Below, piece by piece: positions 26,198-33,425 of a stretch of 64,000 nt of DNA. Location of the stretch: the NCBI GenBank assembly GCA_016795565.1, contig JAEUGW010000051.1, positions 62,001 through 126,000 of the forward strand, in the 5' to 3' direction. Below the pieces are notes generated by a model. It ran no database searches. It saw only the letters and a program-made list of their open reading frames with translations, and was not told the origin of the DNA. A program made the translations under genes and the position numbers. The DNA is from Opitutaceae bacterium. GTDB lineage: Bacteria > Verrucomicrobiota > Verrucomicrobiia > Opitutales > Opitutaceae. Position 1 is the first letter of the stretch, and each line of letters starts with the position of its first letter.

Positions 26198-27436
26198 ATG
26201 ACGACCGCCGAAGCCATCGCGCTCACCCGCGCCTACACGGACCGGCACTGGGAGGAGACTTTCCGCGTGTCGCGCGACGAGACGTCGGACGAGATCGCGT
26301 TGCCCCGGCCGCACACGGTGCCCTCGACGGATCCGACGATGTGGCTGTTCTTCTATTGGGACACCTACTTCACGAACCTCGGGCTAATTCGGCAAGGCCG
26401 GGTGGCGCAGGCGCGGAACAACGCCGAGAACGTGCTCCACCTGATCGAGCGCCTCGGCTGCGTGCCCAACATCTCCGTGCGCATCGCGCACAACCGCTCG
26501 CAGATTCCGGTGGCCGCCGTGCTGTTCGACGAGCTTCACCGTCTCGCCCCCGACCGGGCTTGGCTGGAGCGCATCTACGCGGCCATCACCCGCGAATACG
26601 CCTTCTGGGCCGCGCTGCGCTCGTCGCCCACCGGGCTCGCCGCGAACAACACCCACGCCGACCCGGCCACGCTCGCGGATTTCCACGAGGTCATCCGCCA
26701 CCGCCTGAAGGACATCCCCGACGAACCGGTGGCGCGCCTCGTCTATCTCCGGCACAAGATGGCGGAGTGCGAGGTGTGGGACTTCAACCCGCGCTTCGAC
26801 CAGCGGTGCGCCGATTTCAACGCCGTGGACACCAATGCCGTGCTCTATCAGGTCGAGACCATCGCCGCCGGCTGGGCGGAGGAACTCGGGCGCGCCGCCG
26901 AAGCCGCGCTTTGGCGTGATCGCGCCGCACGGCGTCGGTCCCGGATGGACGCGCTCCTCTGGGACGAAGCCCGCGGCTGGTATTTCGACTATGACTGGAC
27001 GCAGGGGCGGCGCGGGCCGGTCGTGTCGGCGGCGGCGTATTTCGCGCTGTGGACGGGCGCCTGCTCTGACGCCCAGGCGGCCGCGCTGGTGCGCAACCTA
27101 CCGCTGCTGGAGCGCGCGCACGGCCTGCTCACCTGCGCCGAGGGCAGCAACCCCTCGGCCAACACCTACCAGTGGGACGCCCCCAATGCCTGGCCGCCGC
27201 TCCAGGCCGCGGCGATCCTCGGCCTGCGCCGCTACGGTTACCACGCCGAGGCCCGGCGCCTGGCGGGGAAATACGTGCTCACCTGCGCCCGCAACCTCGC
27301 GGCGACCGGCCAGCTCTGGGAGAAATACAACGCGCTCACCGGCGGCATTGACGTGGCCGACGAATACAAGATGCCGCCCATGCTCGGTTGGACCGCCGGC
27401 ATCTGCCTGCTCGCCGCCGAAGTGCTGGAAAGCTGA
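26198..27436 (+). CDS. GH37-like (trehalase-fold) intracellular glycosidase
   Basis: A 412-residue protein. Trehalase signatures can be seen in order: DPTMWLFFYWDTYF (first GH37 motif), WDFNPRF with Asp195 at the position of the catalytic acid, YQWDAPNAWPPLQ (second motif), and LWEKYNALTGG ... DEYKMPPMLGWTAG with Glu389 at the position of the catalytic base. It is shorter than typical periplasmic trehalases (about 550 residues) and lacks a signal peptide, so it acts in the cytoplasm. True substrate may be trehalose or another alpha-linked sugar; related six-hairpin enzymes differ. It closes the plus-strand operon; a weak GC-rich hairpin at 27460-27497 follows. Confidence 0.8.
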   Translation: MTTAEAIALTRAYTDRHWEETFRVSRDETSDEIALPRPHTVPSTDPTMWLFFYWDTYFTNLGLIRQGRVAQARNNAENVLHLIERLGCVPNISVRIAHNRSQIPVAAVLFDELHRLAPDRAWLERIYAAITREYAFWAALRSSPTGLAANNTHADPATLADFHEVIRHRLKDIPDEPVARLVYLRHKMAECEVWDFNPRFDQRCADFNAVDTNAVLYQVETIAAGWAEELGRAAEAALWRDRAARRRSRMDALLWDEARGWYFDYDWTQGRRGPVVSAAAYFALWTGACSDAQAAALVRNLPLLERAHGLLTCAEGSNPSANTYQWDAPNAWPPLQAAAILGLRRYGYHAEARRLAGKYVLTCARNLAATGQLWEKYNALTGGIDVADEYKMPPMLGWTAGICLLAAEVLES

Positions 27437-27549
27437 GGGGAGTTTGCCCGGAAAGTGTAGGTGTCGCGGCGGGGCCTTTTTGGGGCCACAAGACACCGCC
27501 TGCCCGCCCCCCCAGAACCCGCTTTTTGCAGCCCATGAGCAACCCGCGC

Positions 27550-27589
27550 GGAGAGGGCCAGACCCGCAGGATATGCAGTTGCCCTCTCC
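27550..27589. repeat. Inverted repeat just left of the HTH element
   Basis: GGAGAGGGC and GCCCTCTCC are perfect 9-bp inverted repeats 22 bp apart, directly abutting the left palindrome of the HTH gene. It may be a hairpin or part of the same element. Confidence 0.5.
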
Positions 27590-27622
27590 GGAAATGTGTA
27601 ACGTATTATATTACACATTTCC
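27590..27622. repeat. Palindrome, family F, left copy bounding the HTH gene
   Basis: Arms GGAAATGTGTAA and TTACACATTTCC are perfect, with loop CGTATTATA. The in-frame ATG at 27594 lies in the left arm. The preferred ATG of the HTH gene (27624) begins right after the right arm. Core and loop are identical to the copy at 28055-28095. Confidence 0.9.
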
Positions 27623-27623
27623 C

Positions 27624-28070
27624 ATGCCTACCCTGCGACGCGCTGTTTACGGACCGCCTCCCCTGGCGTTTGAACTGGTGGAAGACCTGATCGAGGCTGC
27701 GGCGAAGGCTGCACGCCAAGCGGCCGCGGCCCGCGCGGCCGAGGCGCGCCGACGACATCAGCCGAATCGACCGAGGCTGACGCTGCGGCCGGGGCTGGAG
27801 ACGCCTCTATGGAATGAACTTGTCCACCAGATTCGACCACACCTGAGGAAATACGGGGCCAAGGCCCAGCTGGCCCGACTGCTCGGCCTGCCCCGGCAGC
27901 GACTGCAGGACTGTCTCAAGTCTGGCTCGGCCAGTCTCGATGCCGAGCGCACGCTCCAGCTGCTCGGTTGGCTGGGTTTCTTCCAGCGCGGCGGGGGATT
28001 CGTTCCGGTCATCCTCGCCGGCCGCCCACCGAAACGGCGGAACCTGCCAGTCCTCCCCGGAAATGTGTAA
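27624..28070 (+). CDS. Small HTH protein bounded by palindromes (putative mobile or selfish element)
   Basis: A 148-residue, Arg/Ala-rich basic protein. Residues about 18-48 form a charged, probably helical segment (EAAAKAARQAAAARAAEARR). Residues about 76-117 look like a helix-turn-helix of the XRE type (AKAQLARLLGLPRQRLQDC, then LDAERTLQLLGWL). I recognise no named family. The ATG at 27624 follows the left palindrome immediately; an in-frame ATG at 27594 inside the palindrome would add ten residues. The stop codon TAA (28068-28070) lies inside the right palindrome. There is no obvious Shine-Dalgarno. The gene points toward the convergent GH-like gene, inside which a third copy of the palindrome occurs. 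Role inferred: DNA-binding protein recognising the palindrome, perhaps for self-regulation or dispersal. Confidence 0.65.
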   Translation: MPTLRRAVYGPPPLAFELVEDLIEAAAKAARQAAAARAAEARRRHQPNRPRLTLRPGLETPLWNELVHQIRPHLRKYGAKAQLARLLGLPRQRLQDCLKSGSASLDAERTLQLLGWLGFFQRGGGFVPVILAGRPPKRRNLPVLPGNV

Positions 28071-28095
28071 CGTATTATATTACACATTTCCGGGG
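28055..28095. repeat. Palindrome, family F, right copy bounding the HTH gene
   Basis: Arms CCCCGGAAATGTGTAA and TTACACATTTCCGGGG are perfect over 16 bp, around the same loop CGTATTATA. It contains the HTH stop codon and ends 20 bp before the stop codon of the convergent gene (28116). Confidence 0.9.
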
Positions 28096-28115
28096 AATGG
28101 GGAGGGGCAGGGGGA

Positions 28116-30746
28116 TCAGTTCGTTCGGGGGAAGGTGAGATTCACCGGCTGGCCGGGTTGAAGCTCGATGACGCCGTCCTTGGCGGTGGCGGGAACGGCG
28201 AAGCCGGCGGCCGCGAGACTGGCGGTGTGGAGGAGTATCCGACCGGATTGTTCGGGCGCATCCGGAAACTTGTAACGCATTGTATTACGAGTTTCCGGGG
28301 TGATGGGATCGGCGCGGAGCGAGGCGGTCTGGCCGTCGGCGGAGACGGTGAGGGCGAGGGTGACGGTGCCGGCAGCGGTGCGGTAGCCGGTGAGGCGGTT
28401 GACCGCGCCGGCCTTGAGCCATTCGCGGGGCACCGCGCCGAGCAGGTGGAGGTCGCCGAGACGATCGTAGGCGAGCATGGCGGCGGGCAGGTGCGCCATC
28501 ATGGCGGCGGCGAAGCAGTGCGGCTGGTCGCCAGCAAGCTTCAGCGGCTGGCCGACGAGCGTCTGCTCCTCGACCGAGGTGCCGACGGGTGAGAAGTGGT
28601 TGGCGCCGGCGTAGAGGATGTCGGCGGTCTTTTCCGGGCGGTTGAGGATGAGCGGCTGGAAGGCGTAGAACAGGCCCATGCCGGCCCAGTTGCCGCCGGG
28701 CAGCCAGCCCATGCTGACGGGGAGGCCTTGTTTCTCGACCGACTCGAGCAGCGCGAGCGAGCCGCGGACGAGCTCATGGTCGGAGGGCAGCCAGCCTTCG
28801 CCGTTGAGGTGGGCGTCCATGAAGGCCCATTGCGTGAGCTGCGGGATGGGGTCCTCGCCCTTGAAGCCGACGCGCACCGGCAGGTAGAGGTTGCCGTTGG
28901 CGTCCCGGCGCTGGTCGCGCTGCCGGTTCCGGTTGAACGCGGCGAGGAAGTCGTCGGCCAGCTGGCGGAATTCGCCGGCCTCCTTTGCGTGGCCGAGCTT
29001 GCTCGCGAGGCGCTCGGCGGCGCGCAGGCCGGTGATGGTGCAATAGACCGAGGAATACTCGGAGCCGATGTCGAGGATGCCGCCGTCGCTGAAGCCCGGG
29101 GGCAACATGCCGTGATAGGCGGCGTTCGGGTGCCTGAGGGTTTCCTCGCGCAGGCCGCGGATGCCGGACACACCGAGGACGATCTGAGGCCATTTTCCTT
29201 TCGCATAGCTCCAGTCGCCGGAGATCTCGGCCTCGCGCACGACGCCCCAAATGACCTCGGCGGTGGTGCGGAAGATTTTCTGCGGGTGGAGCTCGTCAAT
29301 GATGCCGTTGGGCAGTTGGTGGGCGAAGAGGGCGTCGAGCGTCGAGCGCGCGGCGGCCGAGTCGCCGAGTTGCGAGGCAAGGTTCGTGACGTAAACGGCG
29401 TCGCCGGCCCAGAGGCCGCGGTAGAGCGAGAAGCTGGAATTGAACTGCGTGTGGCCGTTGATGGTCTCACGCGCCTGCCAGAGCGTGCGCAACGACGCGT
29501 CGATGAAGGCCTGGATCTTCGGGTCGGCTACGGTGATGCGATCGAAGGGAATGGCGAACGTCCCCCAGCGGCGGCGCGTCTCGGCGACGGCAGTGGCGAC
29601 CGGGACCGCGCGCGCGGCGGCGACTTCGCCGGGGGCGGCCTGCCCGGAGAAGACCCAGGCGGTCACCTCGCGGGTGCCGGCGGGAAAACTGGCCTGCCAG
29701 CCCTGTTCGGTGCGGGTGAGGGCGGTATAGGCCGGGAGGGTGGCGAGGAACGGGCGGCCCTCGGAGGCGATGGTGCCGTCCGGGCCGGCGGCGAGCGGGC
29801 GCTTGGTCCGGATGAGGAGCGCGGGGGCGGTGTCGCCGGAGTAGCGCGCGTGCACGAGGTCGGTGCGCGCCGGCTGACGGCTCATTTCCAGGCCGCAGGC
29901 GATGCGGAGTTCGGCGCGGTCCTTTTCGGCGAGGGAGCCGGCGACGAGTTCCGTGCGGCTGAGCGTGGTGCCGGCCGGATAGACCGCGATGGTGGCGAGG
30001 GTGGAGTTGGGGTCCTGGCCCTGCGGGGCGAAGACGCGGAGATTGATCCAGCCGTCGTTGTTTTCGTCCCGGGCGTCGAAGAGAAACACCTGCGGCGAGT
30101 TGAGCGGGGCGTTCAGGGCGAGATCGGCGGCCTGCGTGGCCGCGCCCTCGACTTCCATGGTGGCGGTGCGCTGGAAGAGGTATTTCTTGTAGCTCTCGCA
30201 GAAGCCGAGCATGACGCGCTTGGCGGCACCGGAGGGGACGCGGAAGCGGTAGGCGACCGGACGGTTGTTGCCCCAGGCGACATTCCGGAACTCCGGCGAA
30301 ACGCCTTCCGCCGGCTGGGCCCAATGCGGCACGCCGCTGATGCCGTCGAGACGCTCGTAGGCGGGGGTGCGGCCGTTGGACTCGGCCGGGGCGGCCGGAG
30401 CCAGGCTGAGGGTGGTGATTTCCACGGTCGCGCCGCCCCGGCGCAGCTGGGTGCGCATGATGGGGACGCGCGGACCATCGGCGAAGGCCTGCGCGACAAA
30501 TTCAAGCGACGCGCCCTCCGCACCGAGCTCGACCACGGTCAGGCCCTGCACGTAGGGGCCGGGACCGAAATCGTAGAGCAGCGCGCCGCGCTCGTTGGCC
30601 ATCGGCTTGTGCCAGTCGCCGGGGATGCCGAGCGGCTGGTGCCAGGTCGGCATGCCGTAGCGCAGGTCAACGGAGCGGTCGGCGGCGGATACGGCGCAGG
30701 TCAGGATCGCCAGCAGGAGGAACGCGCGGGGCAGCGGTTGAATCAT
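28116..30746 (-). CDS. Secreted six-hairpin glycosidase-like protein
   Basis: An 876-residue protein starting at ATG 30746 with a signal peptide (IQPLPRAFLLLAILTCAVSA). The N-terminal half is beta-rich. Residues from about 420 form an alpha-helical barrel with motifs seen in (alpha/alpha)6 glycosidases (HTQFNSSFSLYRGLWAGDAV; MLPPGFSDGGILDIGSEYSS; WAFMDAHLNGEGWLPSD; GMGLFYAFQPLILNRPEKTA). I cannot assign a numbered GH family. Near the C-terminus (about residues 817-829) the phrase ETRNTMRYKFPD is encoded by a family F palindrome (28262-28298), so a repeat has been taken into the reading frame. The gene is divergent from peptidase E across 102 bp. Confidence 0.75.
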   Translation of the reverse strand: MIQPLPRAFLLLAILTCAVSAADRSVDLRYGMPTWHQPLGIPGDWHKPMANERGALLYDFGPGPYVQGLTVVELGAEGASLEFVAQAFADGPRVPIMRTQLRRGGATVEITTLSLAPAAPAESNGRTPAYERLDGISGVPHWAQPAEGVSPEFRNVAWGNNRPVAYRFRVPSGAAKRVMLGFCESYKKYLFQRTATMEVEGAATQAADLALNAPLNSPQVFLFDARDENNDGWINLRVFAPQGQDPNSTLATIAVYPAGTTLSRTELVAGSLAEKDRAELRIACGLEMSRQPARTDLVHARYSGDTAPALLIRTKRPLAAGPDGTIASEGRPFLATLPAYTALTRTEQGWQASFPAGTREVTAWVFSGQAAPGEVAAARAVPVATAVAETRRRWGTFAIPFDRITVADPKIQAFIDASLRTLWQARETINGHTQFNSSFSLYRGLWAGDAVYVTNLASQLGDSAAARSTLDALFAHQLPNGIIDELHPQKIFRTTAEVIWGVVREAEISGDWSYAKGKWPQIVLGVSGIRGLREETLRHPNAAYHGMLPPGFSDGGILDIGSEYSSVYCTITGLRAAERLASKLGHAKEAGEFRQLADDFLAAFNRNRQRDQRRDANGNLYLPVRVGFKGEDPIPQLTQWAFMDAHLNGEGWLPSDHELVRGSLALLESVEKQGLPVSMGWLPGGNWAGMGLFYAFQPLILNRPEKTADILYAGANHFSPVGTSVEEQTLVGQPLKLAGDQPHCFAAAMMAHLPAAMLAYDRLGDLHLLGAVPREWLKAGAVNRLTGYRTAAGTVTLALTVSADGQTASLRADPITPETRNTMRYKFPDAPEQSGRILLHTASLAAAGFAVPATAKDGVIELQPGQPVNLTFPRTN
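28262..28298. repeat. Palindrome, family F, third copy inside a coding region
   Basis: Arms CCGGAAACTTGTAA and TTACGAGTTTCCGG (one mismatch) surround loop CGCATTGTA, which matches the loop of the other two copies at 7 of 9 positions. It is read through in frame by the minus-strand gene 28116-30746. Confidence 0.8.
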
Positions 30747-30848
30747 GCGGACACAATCGGGGCGGCGCCGGTGCGGGCAAAATGAATCGGCATGAAAATT
30801 AGCGCGGGAGGTTGTGACGATGCGGGAAATCATTTTGTTGGTGTCATC

Positions 30849-31631
30849 ATGCGCATCAAACTGCTCTGGCTCGCCTGTGGTCTCCTCCTTACTTCGCTCG
30901 CGGCGCCGGCCGCACCGGTCCAGCCCTCGGTGCTGGTCTGTGGCGGCAGCATGATGAACGGCGATCATTTCGCCGACAGCACGCTCGACGTGATGCGGCG
31001 GCACTACGCCGGCTGCAAAAAGATCGCGCTCGTGCTGCACGCGAGCCTGCCGGGCAGCCGTGACCAGATGGAGGCGCGCCTGCAAAAGGCCTTTGCGCAC
31101 CTCGGCGTGCCGGCGGCGGAATCGCTGCACCGGCACGATGCGGCCGGAGCCAGGGCCCTGCTGGAGAGCGCCGACGGCATCTTCATCGGTGGGGGCGAGA
31201 CCTTCGTGCTGCTGGGCGAGCTTTACCGCACCGGCCAGCTGGAGCTCATCCGCCAGCGCGTGGCGGCGGGCGTGCCCTATGGCGGCTCGAGCGCCGGGGC
31301 GAATGTCGCCGGCCTGCTCATCGGCACGACCAACGACTTCCCCACCGCAGAGATTCCGAGCCGCACCTCGCTGGGAATCTTCCCGGCGGTGATCAACCCG
31401 CATCATCCCACCCCCGCGACGAAGGCCGATTACGAGGGCCGGGCCGCGAAGATCAGAGCCTACCTGCAGTTCAATCCGGCCGAGACGGTGCTGGGGCTGG
31501 CCAACGCCTCGATCGCACGGCTGCACGCCGGGAAGGTGACGCTCGAGACGGGGCTCGGCTGGGTCTATCAAGCCGGCTCATCGCGGGCGTTGCAACCGGG
31601 GGATCAGGTGCCGGAGCTGGTGGGGCGTTGA
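30849..31631 (+). CDS. Exported peptidase E-like serine peptidase (S51 family)
   Basis: A 260-residue protein from the ATG at 30849, which gives a signal peptide (RIKLLWLACGLLLTSLAAPA). An ATG 57 bp upstream would bury it. S51 features are clear: the strand IFIGGGETFVLL, the nucleophile elbow GGSSAGANVAG with Ser148, TTNDFP with Asp163, and INPHH with His185 or His186, following the order known from dipeptidase E and cyanophycinase. Dipeptidase E cleaves Asp-X dipeptides; cyanophycinase cleaves cyanophycin. The short length and TTND motif favour peptidase E. Export to the periplasm is unusual for the classical cytosolic enzyme. It ends at a family E palindrome shared with the convergent mutarotase-like gene. 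Confidence 0.85.
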   Translation: MRIKLLWLACGLLLTSLAAPAAPVQPSVLVCGGSMMNGDHFADSTLDVMRRHYAGCKKIALVLHASLPGSRDQMEARLQKAFAHLGVPAAESLHRHDAAGARALLESADGIFIGGGETFVLLGELYRTGQLELIRQRVAAGVPYGGSSAGANVAGLLIGTTNDFPTAEIPSRTSLGIFPAVINPHHPTPATKADYEGRAAKIRAYLQFNPAETVLGLANASIARLHAGKVTLETGLGWVYQAGSSRALQPGDQVPELVGR

Positions 31632-31712
31632 TCGTTCTCGTTCTCTCACTCGTTCTCGTTCTCAAATCCAAAGACCCGGGAGTAAGAGAACGAGTAGGAG
31701 AACGAGAATGAT
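31631..31712. repeat. Hexamer-rich palindrome, family E, copy 2
   Basis: The left side ATCGTTCTCGTTCTC followed by CACTCGTTCTCGTTCTC pairs with the right side GAGAACGAGTAGGAGAACGA. It fills the space between two convergent stop codons (31631 and 31722), so it could act as a bidirectional terminator. Confidence 0.8.
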
Positions 31713-31721
31713 TTCAGAGCA

Positions 31722-32573
31722 TCAAAGCGCCTTTCCGAAGTCGTAGGTCAGCGTCCACTCGCGGGCCTCGCCGGGGGCGAGGTCGAGGGCGAGGAAGGGT
31801 TCGAGGGACAGCGTGTTGCCGTTGGCCCAGAGGACGCACTTGAACGGGGTGAAATCGGTGGCGAAGCGCACGTGCTGGAGCCGGGGATGCGACAGGGTGG
31901 CGGCCAGCGGCTGCCCGGCGGGCAGGGTGAGGTGCTCGAGGTGGCCGCCGTGCAGGCCGATGAAGGGCCGGGGCAGCGTCAGCTCGCGGCCGTGGAGTTG
32001 GTAACCGTGGTTCGCGTCCATCCGGGTGCCCTCGGGCAGGGTCACGCGCAGCAGGCCGTCGGCCTGCAGGGCGAAAAAGGGATGCGCAAACCACTCGAGC
32101 TTGAGCGGGGTGGTGCCGCGATTGGTCAGGCGCGAATGCGAGACAATCTGCCGGCCGCGCAGATCGATGGTGCGTTCCAGCGTGTAGGCCCAGCGGCCCA
32201 CGGTCTGGTCGGTGCGGAACACGGCGCGGGTGTCCTGCAGCTTGACCTGCCACTCGCAGGGCGTGGTGACGATGATGTTGCCCGCCGGGTCGCGGCCGAG
32301 CGCGCCGGAGCCGGGGGCGAGGCCGACGGCGCCGTCCCAGAGCAGCGGCGCGCCCTCGGTCGTGCTGTGGCGGAAGGATTCGGGCAGGCCCTGCCCGTTG
32401 TGCGGGAGCGGGGTGAGCTCGGGCCACTCGGGCCCGGTCAGCAGCGTGCCGATGCTGCGGTCCGACACCTGCCAGATGTAGCCGCCCCAGCAATAGCGCG
32501 GCCCGAGCCGGGCCTGTTCGGCGGCGGGATCAATGAGGGAGACGGTGAGTTCGGCGTTGGCGAGGGTCAGCAT
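31722..32573 (-). CDS. Galactose-mutarotase-like (aldose 1-epimerase fold) protein
   Basis: A 283-residue protein without signal peptide. It begins with a beta-sandwich start (LTLANAELTVSLIDPAAEQA) followed by RYCWGGYIWQV and TLLTGPEWPELTP. Mid-protein WAYTLERTIDLRGRQIVSHS and LEWFAHPFFALQ resemble the mutarotase-type carbohydrate-binding fold; His in WFAHPFF is a candidate catalytic residue. Mutarotases interconvert alpha and beta anomers of sugars before metabolism. The gene is convergent with peptidase E and preceded by nested repeats at 32592-32768. Family call good, substrate unknown. Confidence 0.75.
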   Translation of the reverse strand: MLTLANAELTVSLIDPAAEQARLGPRYCWGGYIWQVSDRSIGTLLTGPEWPELTPLPHNGQGLPESFRHSTTEGAPLLWDGAVGLAPGSGALGRDPAGNIIVTTPCEWQVKLQDTRAVFRTDQTVGRWAYTLERTIDLRGRQIVSHSRLTNRGTTPLKLEWFAHPFFALQADGLLRVTLPEGTRMDANHGYQLHGRELTLPRPFIGLHGGHLEHLTLPAGQPLAATLSHPRLQHVRFATDFTPFKCVLWANGNTLSLEPFLALDLAPGEAREWTLTYDFGKAL

Positions 32574-32591
32574 GAGAAAAACGAGACAGGA

Positions 32592-32768
32592 TTAACCACA
32601 GATTTTACGGATTAATACGGATGGATTCCCCCTAACCGTCATTCTGAGCGAAGCGAAGAATCCAGCATGATGTAGGCCGGCGGTTGTGCTACGGGATCCT
32701 TCGCTTCGCTCAGGATGACAGGCATCAGTGTATGGATTGGTATCTGTGAGGATCCGTGCAATTCGTGG
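32592..32768. repeat. Outer repeat arms enclosing a family A element, copy 2 of the nested pattern
   Basis: The left arm TTAACCACAGATTTTACGGA continues to ATACGGAT; the right arm is ATCTGTGAGGATCCGTGCAA followed by TTCGTGG. The arms are roughly inverted and flank a family A palindrome, as at 23781-24030. Confidence 0.5.
32638..32720. repeat. Palindromic repeat, family A
   Basis: Arms GTCATTCTGAGCGAAGCGAA and TTCGCTTCGCTCAGGATGAC are almost perfectly inverted. Located upstream of the mutarotase-like gene. Confidence 0.85.
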
Positions 32769-32778
32769 ACAAGAATCC

Positions 32779-33288
32779 TCAACGCAGGCGGATGACGCGC
32801 AGGGTGGTGTTCACGCCGTCCACCACGAGGGCGAACTGGCCGTGCGGGCGGGCGTGGATCTCGAGGTCCTTGCCGGCGAGGTCGTAGGTGATGGGCTCGC
32901 TGCCCTCCCACACCTGGCCGTTGTCGAGCCGGAAGCGGTTGCCGCCTTCCCATTTCGCGAACCTGGCCTTCAGCGGGGGCATGTTGCGCCAGTCGCCGTC
33001 GTCAAAGAGGGGCAGGCCGAAGCGTTGCATCAGGCTGGGATTGGGCGGCGGGGTGGCGGTCGCGGCGGCGCGGGCCGTGGTCAGCTCGGACTGGAGCTGG
33101 GCGGTGGCACCGGCCTGCTGGCGGATGAGGGCGGCGTCGATGACGCCAATCTGGTCGGGCGTGAGGCGGTCGAGGCCGGCGCGCTGCCACTCGGCGGCGG
33201 AGAGGATGGCCTTGAGGCCGGGGAAGGTGGTCTGGGCGCCGGCGAGGGTGACCAGCGAGAGGAAGAGGGTGAGGAGCGGGGTTTTCAT
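32779..33288 (-). CDS. Small exported protein of unknown function
   Basis: A 169-residue protein from ATG 33288 with a signal peptide (KTPLLTLFLSLVTLAGAQ). The middle part is helical and Ala/Gln-rich (ALIRQQAGATAQLQSELTTA). The C-terminal 60 residues form a small beta domain with NRFRLDNGQVWEGSEPITY and FALVVDGVNTTLRVIRL, a phrase (LDNGQVW) common in short exported proteins of many proteobacteria but of unknown function. It lies between family A repeats, so it is probably transcribed alone. Confidence 0.7.
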   Translation of the reverse strand: MKTPLLTLFLSLVTLAGAQTTFPGLKAILSAAEWQRAGLDRLTPDQIGVIDAALIRQQAGATAQLQSELTTARAAATATPPPNPSLMQRFGLPLFDDGDWRNMPPLKARFAKWEGGNRFRLDNGQVWEGSEPITYDLAGKDLEIHARPHGQFALVVDGVNTTLRVIRLR

Positions 33289-33335
33289 GGCGGGGAGATT
33301 AAGAAGTGTGAATGGGCCAACCAATCCGTAATTCC

Positions 33336-33415
33336 GTCATTCCGAGCGGAGCGAATCCAGCACGATATACGCAGGCGGTCGTGCTGATGGATTCTTCACT
33401 TCGTTCAGAATGACA
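33336..33415. repeat. Palindromic repeat, family A
   Basis: The left arm GTCATTCCGAGCGGAGCGAA and right arm ATTCTTCACTTCGTTCAGAA followed by TGACA. It sits between the small exported gene and the ABC exporter and could end transcription of the latter. Confidence 0.8.
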
Positions 33416-33425
33416 AACCGGGAGC

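Noticed and set aside
27460..27497. Terminator after the GH37-like gene
   Set aside because: The stem GGTGTC/GACACC with inner GGCC pairs is weak and no T-run follows; mentioned only within the gene entry.
26835..27623. Upstream extension of the small HTH frame
   Set aside because: It lies within the trehalase-like gene in another frame; the palindrome-associated ATG is the natural start.
27590..28298. Possible CRISPR array from the three family F palindromes
   Set aside because: Spacing is irregular (433 and 167 bp), the copies are palindromic and one lies inside a gene; no regular spacers or cas genes.
30747..31571. Upstream extension of the 28116-30746 frame
   Set aside because: It runs antisense through the peptidase E gene; the ATG at 30746 is followed directly by a signal peptide.
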